Part shown: one piece after another, positions 45,931-55,954 of the stretch | Layout: each line of letters starts with the position of its first letter | Position numbering within the stretch: the first letter of the stretch is position 1 | Assembly: GCA_019828565.1 (NCBI GenBank) | Contig: JAHDYR010000056.1 | Span: 1 to 55,954 of the forward strand | Length of the DNA: 55,954 nt | Source: Carpediemonas membranifera | Lineage: Eukaryota; Fornicata | Direction of reading: 5' to 3' | The notes under the pieces: generated by a model | The model's input: the letters and a program-made list of their open reading frames with translations, nothing else | Databases searched by the model: none | What the model was told of the DNA's origin: nothing | Position numbers and translations under genes: made by a program

Positions 45931-46130
45931 TCAGCAGACCTTCCAGAGGTGTCATCCCCTCTGACCCATGCGCACTGGGCCACCAGCGGTACCGGCCCCA
46001 AACAGGACCGGCGCCACCGTCCGTACTCTCACTCTTCGCAACCCGGTCTTCCCGCGGGACGAGCCTCCAGGCAGGCGACGAGCTTCCACGCTGCAATAAC
46101 TAGCCATGAAACATGAGCGCGGAAGACCGT

Positions 46131-46925
46131 TTACTTCTTGCCAGAGTTGGCGAGGAAGGCGGAGTGCTTCTCGAGGAGACCGACCTCAGCCTTGGTGGCG
46201 GCCCACATGTCGGGGGTCAGGTAGCAGTAGGTCTTGGACAGAGCCTGGAAGGTAGCCGAGACGAAGTTGCCGAGAGTTCTGGTGGAACCAGAAGACTGGA
46301 CGAACACATCCTGGACACCGGCAAAGGCGAGAACCTTCTTGGCGGCGGGGGCGGCAACGATGCCGGAACCGCGGGGAGCGGGGCAGAGACGGACGCGGAC
46401 GGAGCCGGCCTTGCCAGTGACCTTCATGGGGACAGTGTGAGGGCCACCGATGTTACCGAAAGAGTAACCGAGACGGATGGGAACCATGTTGATCTTGCCA
46501 ACGAGGATAGCGCCACGGATAGCGAGGGCAACCTCCTTAGCGACCTTGATGCCGAGGCCCATGTGACGGTTGTGGTCACCGACGACGACGAAGGCCTTGA
46601 AGCGAGTGCGCTGGCCGGCAGTGGTCTGCTTCTGGACAGACATGACCTTGAGGACCTCCTCGGAGAGGGGCTCGTCCTTGAAGAAGTGATCGACGATCTG
46701 GTACTCCTTGATAGGCATGGAGTGAAGGAAGATCTCCTCCAGGCTCTTGATCTTGCCCTCCTTCACGAGGCGGCCAAGCTTAGTGGCGGGAATCCACTCC
46801 TCCTTGCGGGGACCACCACGCTGGGGGCGGCGGCCACCGAAACCAGTACGGGGACGGCGTTCGTTGGAAGCGGGAGCACCAGACTGCATTGCTATGTCCG
46901 TATCGCTGCTAGCTGTTTTTTTCAT
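46131..46925 (-). CDS. RPS2: Small-subunit ribosomal protein uS5 (RPS2)
   Basis: This 264-aa protein matches eukaryotic uS5. It has an RG-rich N-terminus ([11 protein letters not shown]), then [12 protein letters not shown], the double-stranded-RNA-binding S5 domain ([25 protein letters not shown]) and the C-terminal fold with [14 protein letters not shown]. Length is normal. ATG 46925 or 46889 (MQSGAP) could be the start. It sits in the decoding centre side of the 40S subunit. Confidence 0.95.
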   Translation of the reverse strand: MKKTASSDTDIAMQSGAPASNERRPRTGFGGRRPQRGGPRKEEWIPATKLGRLVKEGKIKSLEEIFLHSMPIKEYQIVDHFFKDEPLSEEVLKVMSVQKQTTAGQRTRFKAFVVVGDHNRHMGLGIKVAKEVALAIRGAILVGKINMVPIRLGYSFGNIGGPHTVPMKVTGKAGSVRVRLCPAPRGSGIVAAPAAKKVLAFAGVQDVFVQSSGSTRTLGNFVSATFQALSKTYCYLTPDMWAATKAEVGLLEKHSAFLANSGKK

Positions 46926-47105
46926 CCAAAGTTTTTTGGCGACAGAGATAACTGTCGCGACGTCGCGCCCACGGCCCTTTCCACTGCCCCTAACGCTAGC
47001 TGTACAACATACGAGCGACCAACAACTACTCCGGAAATTTTAGCGACTGAATCATGAAAGCTCCAACTGACGGCCTCACACTTCATAACACACAACTCGG
47101 CCCAC

Positions 47106-48125
47106 TCAACGGCCAGAGAAAGAGGTACTGTACCCATTAGACAACGACATTGCGCTCAGGAACGACGAGGTTGTGTCCACGGCGGCGGGGGTGGGGCAGC
47201 AAGACATGTCAATATCCGAGAAGGCGCAGGTGTCGTGTGCCTCGGCCTGGAACTCGGGAGTCCTGGTTGCTTCTTTCAAGATCATCTTGATGCGACAGTG
47301 GCACACAAGCTCGCCGTACTTCACTGTTGCCAAATATTTCATTATTTGGTCAATATATGGAGGATATATCGCGGGCAGACTGTCTCCCCTGATCAGTGCC
47401 TCCTTCATCTTCATCACGGCCTGCTTGTCATTGACGCCAGACCAGGGCAGCGACCCGTTGAGTAATTCAAGCACTGAGAAGACCATTGACCAGTAGTCGT
47501 CCCTGGGGCTGAGCTCCTGGTTGAGGTGTGCGTTGATGCTGGCGTACTGGACGCTGCCTCTGAACCCCGGGTTCCTCCTTGGGGGGATGACTGATCCATC
47601 GTCTGCCATAAACAGCCGGGCGATGCCGAAATCAATAAGATAGAGCTGGGTTGACTGTCTACCGAACGAGAAGTTGCCCGGTTTGATGTTTCTATGGACG
47701 ATTCCTGCGTTGTGTACATCTCTGAGGCACAGTGACATGCCAAGCACGAGCTTGACGGACTCACGCAGGGTAGCGTGGTTGATGCCCTCAGAGGACTTGA
47801 ACTTGGAGTAAATGCTCTTGCCCAGGAGCTTTTGGACGACGTAGGAGTGCGAGGCCTCCTGTTTGCATGTGATTAGGCGTGGAGTTCTTTTGACGTCGTG
47901 GCCGAAGGCATGGATGAGCATCTTAGCCTCGTTCTGGGCACATGCAGCTGCAAGTTTGGTATGTCCGACTTTCAAAGCAACTGGCTTCTGCGTCTTGATA
48001 TCAAGACAAGCAAAGACTGTTCCTACGGCGCTATGCGCAAGCACTCGTTTCAAACAAAAGCGGTTATCAAAGACATCGCCGAGTTTCAGACATCCGGATG
48101 ATGGTTGGCAAGCTTCCGCGCTCAT
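47106..48125 (-). CDS. CK1/TTBK-like kinase with HRN in place of HRD (probable pseudokinase)
   Basis: This 339-aa protein has VALKV (ATP Lys), GIVHRNIKPGNF and LIDFGIAR. Spacing and the start GDVFDNRFCLKRVL resemble casein kinase 1/tau-tubulin kinase members. The catalytic-loop Asp is Asn, so phosphotransfer should be weak or absent, although the DFG Asp is kept. The glycine loop is also degraded (AHSAVGTVF). Ser-rich C-terminal tail. Such proteins are abundant in diplomonad relatives. Function unknown. Confidence 0.8.
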   Translation of the reverse strand: MSAEACQPSSGCLKLGDVFDNRFCLKRVLAHSAVGTVFACLDIKTQKPVALKVGHTKLAAACAQNEAKMLIHAFGHDVKRTPRLITCKQEASHSYVVQKLLGKSIYSKFKSSEGINHATLRESVKLVLGMSLCLRDVHNAGIVHRNIKPGNFSFGRQSTQLYLIDFGIARLFMADDGSVIPPRRNPGFRGSVQYASINAHLNQELSPRDDYWSMVFSVLELLNGSLPWSGVNDKQAVMKMKEALIRGDSLPAIYPPYIDQIMKYLATVKYGELVCHCRIKMILKEATRTPEFQAEAHDTCAFSDIDMSCCPTPAAVDTTSSFLSAMSLSNGYSTSFSGR

Positions 48126-48242
48126 TCACAACTCGTGGCGATGAAATGAGGTACGATCTGATGCCCTATTTATGGTTTATTGGATGGCATGTAAATCGCT
48201 GTTAAATAGCAAGTATGAAGTGGCAGAGACAACCCAAAAACA

Positions 48243-49151
48243 CTACATAGGCCGCACGATGCCCTTGAGCTGCTCCAGAACCTGGTCCTCCACGCTCACC
48301 TCTTCCTCTGGCGGCTCGTACAGCCCAGACGCCATGTCCTGGGCTATTGAGAGGGGATCCCGGTCGGTCTCCCCCAGGAGGCCTGGTATGTACCCAATCC
48401 TCCCGTCAGCTGTCTGTATCAGCGATGCAATGGACTTATCGTCCCTGGAGCAGAGGGGGGTGAAGGCGACCAGGCTGAACTCTGCCAGCAAGTCCCGGAC
48501 GCCCTCGTTGAAGTCCCTGAACGGGCCATACGACTCTGTCCGGTTCAGCATGTCAATGCATCTCTCTGGGTCGAACCTATCGTCGTCCCGAAGGTCGTCC
48601 TCGTCGAACGAGCACAGGTCTGCCTTTGAATAGACATTGAGCCACGGAAGCTCGAAGTTCACCATGCCGCACAGGCTTGTGAGCGAGGCCGACACCAGCT
48701 TGGCCGGGTCGAGGCACTGGGAGCCGTCGACGAGGTGGACGACGCACAGCTGGAGCTTCAGTTCCTTCTCAAGGCGATGGAGGATGGCGACAAGGGAGTT
48801 GTGGACAGTGTACAGCTCGGTCTGGCCGGGGAGGTCGAAGATCAGGAAGGCGCCACCTTTGAGTTCCCGGATGGCGGCGAGGAGCGCGCCGAGATTCTTC
48901 TCAAGGTGCTCCATGCAGAAGACCATGGCGCCGTTAGGGCCAAGACCTTCATCTTCCATGACTTTCTCCATCGTAATTATGGAGCGAATGTCCCAATAGG
49001 GCTTGTAGGACACCTCAAGGTGCTCATTCGCGCTGTCGAGGTTGATTATGACTGCCGGACGCTTGATCTTGCGCATGAAGCTCACAGCTGCTGTGCAATA
49101 GACAGTTTTACCTGCTCCCGGTGGCCCAACGACAAGATGGCCATAGTTCAT
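48243..49151 (-). CDS. GPN2: GPN-loop GTPase, GPN2-like
   Basis: This 302-aa protein starts MNYGHLVVGPPGAGKT, a P-loop at the extreme N-terminus. It continues with INLDSANE, the diagnostic GPN motif in EGLGPNGAM, FDLPGQTEL (switch), and SKADL (guanine specificity). Order and size match the GPN family; the MEHLEKN context favours GPN2. These GTPases help assemble and import RNA polymerase II. The start codon is 182 bases from divergent NAP1. Confidence 0.9.
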   Translation of the reverse strand: MNYGHLVVGPPGAGKTVYCTAAVSFMRKIKRPAVIINLDSANEHLEVSYKPYWDIRSIITMEKVMEDEGLGPNGAMVFCMEHLEKNLGALLAAIRELKGGAFLIFDLPGQTELYTVHNSLVAILHRLEKELKLQLCVVHLVDGSQCLDPAKLVSASLTSLCGMVNFELPWLNVYSKADLCSFDEDDLRDDDRFDPERCIDMLNRTESYGPFRDFNEGVRDLLAEFSLVAFTPLCSRDDKSIASLIQTADGRIGYIPGLLGETDRDPLSIAQDMASGLYEPPEEEVSVEDQVLEQLKGIVRPM

Positions 49152-49333
49152 GAGCGACCAAATGTTGCGACATAAGCTGCACCAGACCCTCAGAGCAGAG
49201 GACGTCTGGGGCTGTAACGCACATGCACGTAGTAGACACAGGCTTTACACTGCCGCTCTTGGTCACGGTTTTCGCTTGTTAGCCTCTGCGTTCGACTTCA
49301 TCATTTTTTCTTGCAAAGAATTTCGTCGTAGAA

Positions 49334-50434
49334 ATGGAAATGAACCCCCCAGACGTTGGGGATATGCTTTCGCCGGATTCCCGGCCTATGATTTTCTCTG
49401 TACAGATGCAGGGCCTTCAGGACCTGCAGCTCAAGGACGTTAAGGTCCCGAACAACACTCCTGTGACTCATGTGAACGTCCCTCTGCACCCCCAGGCAAA
49501 TGGCGAGGACGAGGACTATGAAGACGAAGGTGAGCCTTCCACTGGCCTTGTTGAAGCCATCACTAACCAGCTCGGTTCGCTCCTCGGCAAGTCCTCGGGC
49601 TACGTTGAGTCTCTCCCCTTCACTGTCCGCCGCCGCGTTGGAGCCGTGATGAAGATTGACGCCACCGTGGTCGAACTCATGGCTGAGTTTGACGCTGAGC
49701 GTATTAAGCTCATCCAGTCTTACGAAAAGAAATACCAGCGTCTCTGGAAGAAGCGCATGAACTTCATCAGCGGTGCTGCTGAGCCTACTGGTGATGAGTG
49801 CCTGCCCGACTCTGAGGCTGCCGAGGAGGACGAGGACGAGACTGTCGGCATCCCGAACTTCTGGACCACTGTGTTCAACGAAGCTGAGGATCTGCTCATG
49901 GGTGTTGTCCACGAGCACGATGAGGACGCTCTCCAGTATCTGACGAACGTTACGAGCGAAGTTGTGCCCCCCTCAGAGGAGGACGGCGAGGGCTTCAAGA
50001 TCACCTTCTTCTGGGCTCCGAACCCCTTCTTCCACAACGCTGAGCTGGCGATTTCGTTTATTTTCAACAAGGGCGACAACTCCATGCTCCACCATGCCGT
50101 CGGCACGCCTATTGACTGGTGTGACGGCAAGAACCTCACCGTGAAGTTCATCACACGCACCCAGCGCCACGCCAAGAGCGGCAAGCAGCGAGTGATCTCC
50201 AAGAAGGTGGCCCAGGAGTCTTTCTTCACGATCTTCTCGCCGCCCACTGTTTCCCAGCTCGCAAAGGCCGAAGAGGACGAGAGCGAAGAGCTTGAGGCCC
50301 TCGAGACAGCCTTGCACACATCATACGAGGTCTGTCACACTCTCCGTCAGAAGATTATCCCCAACGCGTCCCAGTTTTTCACTGGGAGCTATGATGAGGA
50401 GTTCGACAGTGACGTCATCGAGGAGGAGGACTGA
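49334..50434 (+). CDS. NAP1: Nucleosome assembly protein (NAP1 family)
   Basis: This 366-aa protein has the NAP dimerisation helix (ELMAEFDAERIKLIQSYEKK), the GIPNFW motif, an earmuff strand region (GFKITFFWAPNPFF) and FFTIFSPP, ending in an acidic tail. The order matches NAP1/SET histone chaperones, which bind H2A-H2B. Length is normal. No frame break. Confidence 0.93.
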   Translation: MEMNPPDVGDMLSPDSRPMIFSVQMQGLQDLQLKDVKVPNNTPVTHVNVPLHPQANGEDEDYEDEGEPSTGLVEAITNQLGSLLGKSSGYVESLPFTVRRRVGAVMKIDATVVELMAEFDAERIKLIQSYEKKYQRLWKKRMNFISGAAEPTGDECLPDSEAAEEDEDETVGIPNFWTTVFNEAEDLLMGVVHEHDEDALQYLTNVTSEVVPPSEEDGEGFKITFFWAPNPFFHNAELAISFIFNKGDNSMLHHAVGTPIDWCDGKNLTVKFITRTQRHAKSGKQRVISKKVAQESFFTIFSPPTVSQLAKAEEDESEELEALETALHTSYEVCHTLRQKIIPNASQFFTGSYDEEFDSDVIEEED

Positions 50435-50652
50435 AGTTAAACGGTTTATTCAACTGATCATCATTTGTTTGGGTTCGGCGACTATTACTGTGATGGACGG
50501 CAGCAACTGTGCAGAGCAACCATGGTTTGGGGCTGGGCGGAGAGGTCGGGCAGCAGACCACGGCCGGATGTGGCACTGTTCCCTAAATCTCTAAATACCA
50601 CACATGCAAGGTCTTATTCTGCACTCCCCAAAAAAAGGCAGGTCATTATTTC

Positions 50653-52287
50653 ATGGCCCGCTTTTTACCGGCCCATATTCGAAATCGTGACGATCCGGCT
50701 GTACAAGAAATGTGCAGACGGCCACCACGCCGCTGCATGTTTCTTGAAGGGGGCTTCTATCACAAGATTCCTTCTCGCGACGAAATGCTGGAGGATAATC
50801 TGAATGAGCACGACCTTCTTGGACGAGGAACATATGGACGTGTCTACAAGGCCACAATGCGGCAAGATGGTCAAGATTCCTACACCCAGGTGGCAATCAA
50901 GGTCCACATCGAGCACACCAAGGACTACCTACATGGCATACCGCCAGCAGCCATCCGGGAGATCAACAACCTCAAGCTGATGTACAACTTCCCCTGGATC
51001 ACCCAGCTTCACCGGGTTGTCAGCCGCCTGCCCATCCAGGCGTCTGGGGACCACCGCATCGTGGATCCCCTCGACGACAACCCCACGCCCATCGACGACG
51101 CCAGCTCGTTCGACCGGATGCCGTCAGAGGACGAGGAGTATCCCCCTTTCCGCGAGATATGCATGGTTTTCGCCCTGGGAGACCACTCGTTGTCTGGCAT
51201 CAACCACAATAAGAATTTCGGCGATAACGTCACTGAAAACGACCTGAAGCTTATCATGCTGCATATAGCGAAGAGCATTGAAGTCACCCACAGCTTTGGC
51301 GTCGCCCATAGGGACCTGAAGCTCGCCAACATCCTCGTCCAGGAGAACCGCTGCCAGCTCACAGACTTCGGCCTGGCCCGCCGCCTGAGGTCCCGGGACG
51401 ACAGCCCCCCGCTCACAGGCAAGGTCTGCACGCTTTGGTACCGCCCGCCCGAGTGCTTCCTCCAGACGCCATCGCCGAAGATGAGGAATAAGGTGCATAT
51501 CCGATACGACCGCAAGATTGATATATGGTCTCTGGGGTGCATGATGTTCGAACTGCTGACAGGCAAGGTTCTCTTCCCCGCGAAGCCGAAGGCCAACGAA
51601 GACGGCGAGGAGATTGCCATGCGCCTCATCTACTCGAAGATCGGCACCCCCGCCTCCACCGGCTGGGCAACCGGGCTGGACCTGCTCCGGCACAGGTACG
51701 CTAGGCCCGAGCTTGCCCCGCCCGCCCGGGAGACAGGTTTCGTGCCGCCCGTGCCCTATCATGGTGTTGCCGCATATCGCCGCAAGTAGCGTGATGATCT
51801 GACACTCGTGGCCATGCCGACGGAGGTCAGGGCCCACCCGGTCGTCCGGGAAATGCTCGACCCGAAGGCCCGGCACCCCATCAAGAGCGACGATAGTCTC
51901 TACCTCGCAGTTGACCTCATGATGTGGATGCTGGATCTCGATCCAGACCGGCGGCCCACCATACAGCAAGTCCTGGGTCACCCCTGGCTGAAGTCGACGC
52001 AGGTTAAGGAGGCCCCCAGCCCCGAGCGTTATGAGGTGGACTTCCCCCGACTTATCGGGCGAGATGCGGGACCATGTCTTGATATACAGCGCGCACGGGA
52101 GGAGGCGTTGAGGAGGAACCAGCAGTCCAGCATATCAGTGCAGGCACGACCCTTGCCGGCTACTGCGGGGGTCGTGGGCCAGGGGCGGCAGGCCTACCTC
52201 GCCCCGACCCGGAGGGGCAGAGGTGCAGGTGTGGGCAAGAGGAAGCTGCCGGATAGAGGGAGGGGGAAGCGGGGGAGGTACAATTGA
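50653..52287 (+). CDS. CDK-like kinase interrupted by an in-frame TAG
   Basis: The first frame (378 aa) has GRGTYGRVYKA, VAIKV, a PPAAIREINNL helix in the PSTAIRE position, VAHRDLKLANIL, TDFGLARR and VCTLWYRPPE, DIWSLGCMMFELLTG. It stops at TAG 51787-51789. The same frame reopens at once and supplies the missing C-lobe end (WMLDLDPDRRPTIQQVLGHPWL) and a Gly/Arg-rich tail to 52287. So one 544-codon CDK-like (CMGC) gene holds a single stop. Nonsense mutation, base error, readthrough or a 46-nt GT-AG intron (51786 to 51831, phase-preserving) are all possible. It has insertions in the N-lobe. Confidence 0.8.
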
Positions 52288-52452
52288 ACGAACGGGGGCC
52301 GGGGTAACCTGGCCGAATCTGCAGCAGGAAACCTTTACTTAGACATGGATAAATTCGTAACGCGCATGATAGACGCGCAGACTCTGATATGCCCCAACTA
52401 TTGTTATTCGCCAATAAATATTCGCATGAACACGCGCTGGCTCGGCGCTACA

Positions 52453-53885
52453 GCGACTCGTCTCGACGCGTGGTGGTTCGTCTGACTCACCCAGATCGGC
52501 CCCCCGCCGCAAGCCAACACGCGATCGCCTCCTGCCTAGCTGCGCAGCACGCAGACACTGCCCGGTGTCTGCTGTGGGGACAGCCAGAGGGCCTCGTCTC
52601 TGCCTGCAAAACGGCTGGTCGAGCGAGAGTCGCGAAGTGGGGTCGACACCCAAACCGCGAGCTGGATGCAGCCAGACGGCGCGCTCCTGGAATCAGCAGG
52701 GCGCATTACACCCTGCGTATTCCGGTAGCGCGCGGTCCTGCCGCGCCCAGATTGGGTCGACCTCAGATGTCGACACCAGACTCACGCGCCCAATCGCGGG
52801 ACGGTCAGCCATGTTTACTTAGCTCTGTGCAATGAACCCGCGCTGCTGCTGGCTCGGCGCAAGCAGCTCAGACTGGCAGCGCGCAGAGTCGACACCAGTC
52901 ACACTTCTGCTCGCGCGCCTCCCGGGCATCTGTCGCCAGTCGCGTGTGTCGTGCAATACACCTCATTATTGCGTCATATTGTACAAGTGAACTGGCTATA
53001 GCGACTCGTCTCGACGCGTGGTGGTTCGTCTGACTCACCCAGATCGGCCCCGCCGCAAGCCAACACGCGATCGCCTCCTGCCTAGCTGCGCAGCCCACAG
53101 ACACTGCCCGGTGTCTGCTGTGGGGACAGCCAGAGGGCCTCGTCTCTGCCTGCAAACGGCTGGTCGAGCGAGAGTCGCGAAGTGGGGTCGACACCCAAAC
53201 CGCGAGCTGGATGCAGCCAGACGACGCGCTCCTGGAATCAGCAGGGCGCATTACACCCTGCGTATTCCGGTAGCGCGCGGTCCTGCCGCGCCCAGATGGG
53301 GTCGACCTCAGATGTCGACACCAGACTCACGCGTCCAATCGCGGGACGGTCAGCCATGTTTACTTAGCTCTGTGCAATGAACCCGCGCTGCTGCTGGCTC
53401 GGCGCAAGCAGCTCAGACTGGCAGCGCGCAGAGTCGACACCAGTCACACTTCTGTTCGCGCGCCTCCCGGGCATCTGTCGCCAGTCGCGTGTGTCGTGCA
53501 ATACACCTCATTATTGCGTCATATTGTACAAGTGAACTGGCTATAGCGACTCGTCTCGACGCGTGGTGGTTCGTCTGACTCACCCAGATCGGCCCCCCGC
53601 CGCAAGCCAACACGCGATCGCCTCCTGCCTAGCTGCGCAGCACGCAGACACTGCCCGGTGTCTGCTGTGGGGACAGCCAGAGGGCCTCGTCTCTGCCTGC
53701 AAAACGGCTGGTCGAGCGAGAGTCGCGAAGTGGGGTCGACACCCAAACCGCGAGCTGGATGCAGCCAGACGGCGCGCTCCTGGAATCAGCAGGGCGCATT
53801 ACACCCTGCGTATTCCGGTAGCGCGCGGTCCTGCCGCGCCCAGATTGGGTCGACCTCAGATGTCGACACCAGACTCACGCGCCCA
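52453..53885. repeat. Tandem array of ~546-bp units (about 2.6 copies)
   Basis: A landmark GCGACTCGTCTCGACGCG starts units at 52453, 53001 and 53546, so periods are 548 and 545. The units are nearly identical. The third is cut at about 53885, where the sequence changes to LINE-like. Long open frames in it are a by-product of high GC. It looks like a satellite or subtelomeric repeat. The gap 52288-52452 shows nothing else. Confidence 0.92.
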
Positions 53886-55954
53886 GTCCGCCATCGAATT
53901 CAGCTAAGTCGAAAGACTATGTTCGGGGATGGATAAAAGGCCAACGGCCTGTCCCAGTAAACTGGTACAGCGCCCCCATCAGCTCAGAAGGAGCGGCCTC
54001 AGCTTCCTGTCCGCCAAACTCAAAGGTGCATTCATGGATCTCCGCCGGGCGCGAGTGGGAGCTCCACGCCCAACACAGAGACACTATAAGAGGATAATGA
54101 ACAGAGATTTAACAGAGAAAGCAGGGAAACCCACAGAGAACACCGAGAAGCCGCGACCACTTTTGGTTTTTGGCATGTTCACGGTGAAGGAGGAGTGATC
54201 AAGCAGAGGCACAGAGACCAAAGATAGCCCTCATGTAGGCACTACCTGGAGTGAAGTCAGTCCTAAAATCCCGAGACCACCCAGCGAGAAAATCAGCGTG
54301 CATTTTTGGACAGTGCGCCATTTCGCCGTAACGCAGTTTACGGCCGAACCAGAGAAAAGAAGAAAACTGAGACCCCTACACAGTTGCAGGAGCCGCACAA
54401 GGCCACGCTGACCGATTTTCAGGACGATACATTAGCCAACTTTTTTTCATGCAGGCAACGAAGAATCGCAGCAAAAGTATCAGAGAATTACAGAGAAACA
54501 AACAGTGACCGCAGATAACGAACATATTTATAGTAAGCAACCATATGACCAACATAGACCATCCGGGAAGCTTTCAGAGACAGTGCATCGACGAACATCC
54601 TGAGACCAAATGCAGATATGCCTCAAAGGTATGCAGAGACCAAAGCAAACAGCAACATACAAATACTAACAGCACCTCCAGCAGATTCAGCAGCGTGCAT
54701 GGACCACAGCGGCCACACTAGACCGACAGTTTTGCCTTTCAGAGGCTGAGACCAGACAACAACAGCACATCAAGAGCAGAGACCGAGCAGAGATCAGAGA
54801 ATACCAGGGGCAGGTGAGGGTGGCCGGGCAGTCCACGGATGAGAAGGCCCCCCCCTGCCGCCGCCGAGACACCCCAGTCAGTAGGCGGTACCTGGGGCAG
54901 TGGCATGACAGTAGCGACGAACGTGGAATGGCCATCGAGCAGGTTGCTCTCTCAAGTCTCGCAGTAAACGCAAGACTGGAACAGGAGGGAGTAAAGTAAC
55001 GTATTGCAGAGTTTCAGAGACAGTCTTTATTTTTCTTTTAACAAGCCCTGGCTCCCACCCAGGGCCTGGCATTAGCCTACGGGCACTGCCAGTGGGCTGT
55101 GGCGGCAGCCAAAGGGGGGGTCACTCCTAAGTATCCATGCCTGAGGGCGAATCGGTCACCAAGAAGCACGGAGGCTGGCCCGCCAAGGGTTACCAAGACC
55201 GGCATCGAGGCCCCTTGACGGGACAGTGACACAGTGAACACTTAGCCCCTGCAGAAATTCTCAGAATTCGCAGGATAAGGATCAGAGCAGAGTACAACAT
55301 GGAAACGTTCAAGATCTTAAGCCTGAACTCAGGGGCACATAGGACGAGGAAAGGACTTCACGGCATCAATAGCAACAGCAATACAAACCAAATTCAGAGA
55401 CATTGAAGCAGTCTGCATGCAAGAGACATGGAGAACAACAAACACAAGAGTCCACAACTTCATAGACTTCCAGTACGCTTTTGCAGGCAGAGAAACAGAG
55501 GAAACACTAGCAACAACGAACGAAAAGCGGAAAAGAGAGACCAGGAGCCAGCATCGCGTGAACAGACAACTGGGAGTCATAGGCGACGACCCCCAACACC
55601 TAAGTGGCAGGGAACCAGAGAAGGCATCGGCACAATCGTCAGCCCACACGCCAGAGCAACATGGGACGTCAGCATCACTGACAGCCTATCGGGAAGAGAG
55701 CAGGCAAGCATTATGAGGACAAGCAGAGACATCATGGAAATCACAGTGTTCGCATCCACCTCAGATAAAGGGAAGGTAAGGGAAGAGATCCAGAGAAGGT
55801 GCCCCCTATGCTCAAGAGAGACTGAGATCGACCTACTGTGGACGATCCTCTTGGAGAAACCAGACCAGATCAGAGAACAGAGACTCATCAGAGACTGGGC
55901 AGAGGAACAGAGGATAGGGTCAGCATCGCACATAATATGCGAATGCCCCATGGT
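53886..55954 (+). mobile_element. Second copy of the LINE family, running off the right edge
   Basis: The plus strand is A/G-rich with many short CAGAGA-like runs. Bases 55020-55240 match the LINE segment at 36300-36560. An ORF1-like end (..QEGVK, stop near 54999) precedes it and an endonuclease-like ORF follows. The 5' boundary next to the tandem array is a guess. The stretch 53930-54990 contains only fragmentary open frames. Confidence 0.65.
55299..55954 (+). pseudogene. LINE ORF2 start (endonuclease) fused to a C-terminal zinc region, frameshifted
   Basis: ATG 55299 begins FKILSLNSG, the start pattern of LINE EEP endonucleases. The next frame gives AVCMQETWR (catalytic Glu in QET), then a third frame gives GIGTIVSP and ITVFASTSDKGK. 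Directly after that comes RRCPLCSRETE and ASHIICECP, which resembles the CCHC motif near the C-terminus of LINE ORF2. The whole reverse transcriptase is missing between, so the copy is internally deleted. At least two frameshifts. Confidence 0.6.

Noticed and set aside
52389-53936. Several ~90-150 aa ORFs in the tandem repeats
   Set aside because: They repeat with the GC-rich satellite units in both strands and have no protein-like motif.
1-55954. tRNA, rRNA or CRISPR arrays
   Set aside because: I looked for T-loop GGTTCGAATCC-like sequences with cloverleaf pairing and for short spaced repeats; none held up.

Overview
The window looks like a chromosome segment of a compact, flagellated, anaerobic-type protist, most likely a fornicate metamonad (Carpediemonas/Kipferlia-like). 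This is inferred from dense, almost intron-free genes packed on both strands, eukaryotic housekeeping proteins (uS5, NAP1, GPN-loop GTPase, Cgr1, CKS1, CDK-like kinase), and one 34-nt intron whose 3' end fuses an ACTAAC branch site to the acceptor AG, as in Giardia and Trichomonas. Many reading frames break at homopolymer runs, so part of the apparent decay may be long-read assembly error.

Region 1 (1-922) is the 5' part of a minus-strand gene with a DEDD/Maelstrom-like exonuclease signature that runs off the left edge. Region 2 (924-20081) is the most striking part: a 19,158-bp block bounded by 71-bp terminal inverted repeats that differ at one position. Inside are an 851-aa protein laid out like a DDE-type transposase, a SET-domain protein, a chromodomain-like protein, a PHD/FYVE-like zinc-finger protein, an AT-hook protein, an OTU-like protease, a protein kinase, a HEPN-motif protein, several unknown or broken genes and several internal repeats. 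I read it as a large cargo-carrying DNA transposon that does not match a family I can name.

Region 3 (20082-34425) is host-like: a helical-repeat protein, a 2181-aa coiled-coil protein, Cgr1, small unknown proteins and CKS1. Region 4 (34501-46110) is a retroelement graveyard. It holds a truncated Fanzor (eukaryotic TnpB relative) between 30-bp direct repeats, an internally deleted LINE, and two Ty3/gypsy chromovirus-type elements with unusually short LTRs (90 and 61 bp) and exact 4-bp target duplications. One gypsy element sits in LINE ORF1 and the other in a GcvT-like gene. Region 5 (46131-52287) returns to housekeeping genes: uS5, a CK1/TTBK-like pseudokinase, GPN2-like GTPase, NAP1 and a CDK-like kinase with an in-frame TAG. 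Region 6 (52437-55954) has about 2.6 copies of a ~546-bp tandem repeat followed by a second, plus-strand copy of the same LINE family running off the right edge.

Functionally, the housekeeping genes show no operon-like logic. The TIR element does: it carries a candidate mobilisation protein plus a set of chromatin, ubiquitin, kinase and RNase-type proteins that could manage its expression or its host.
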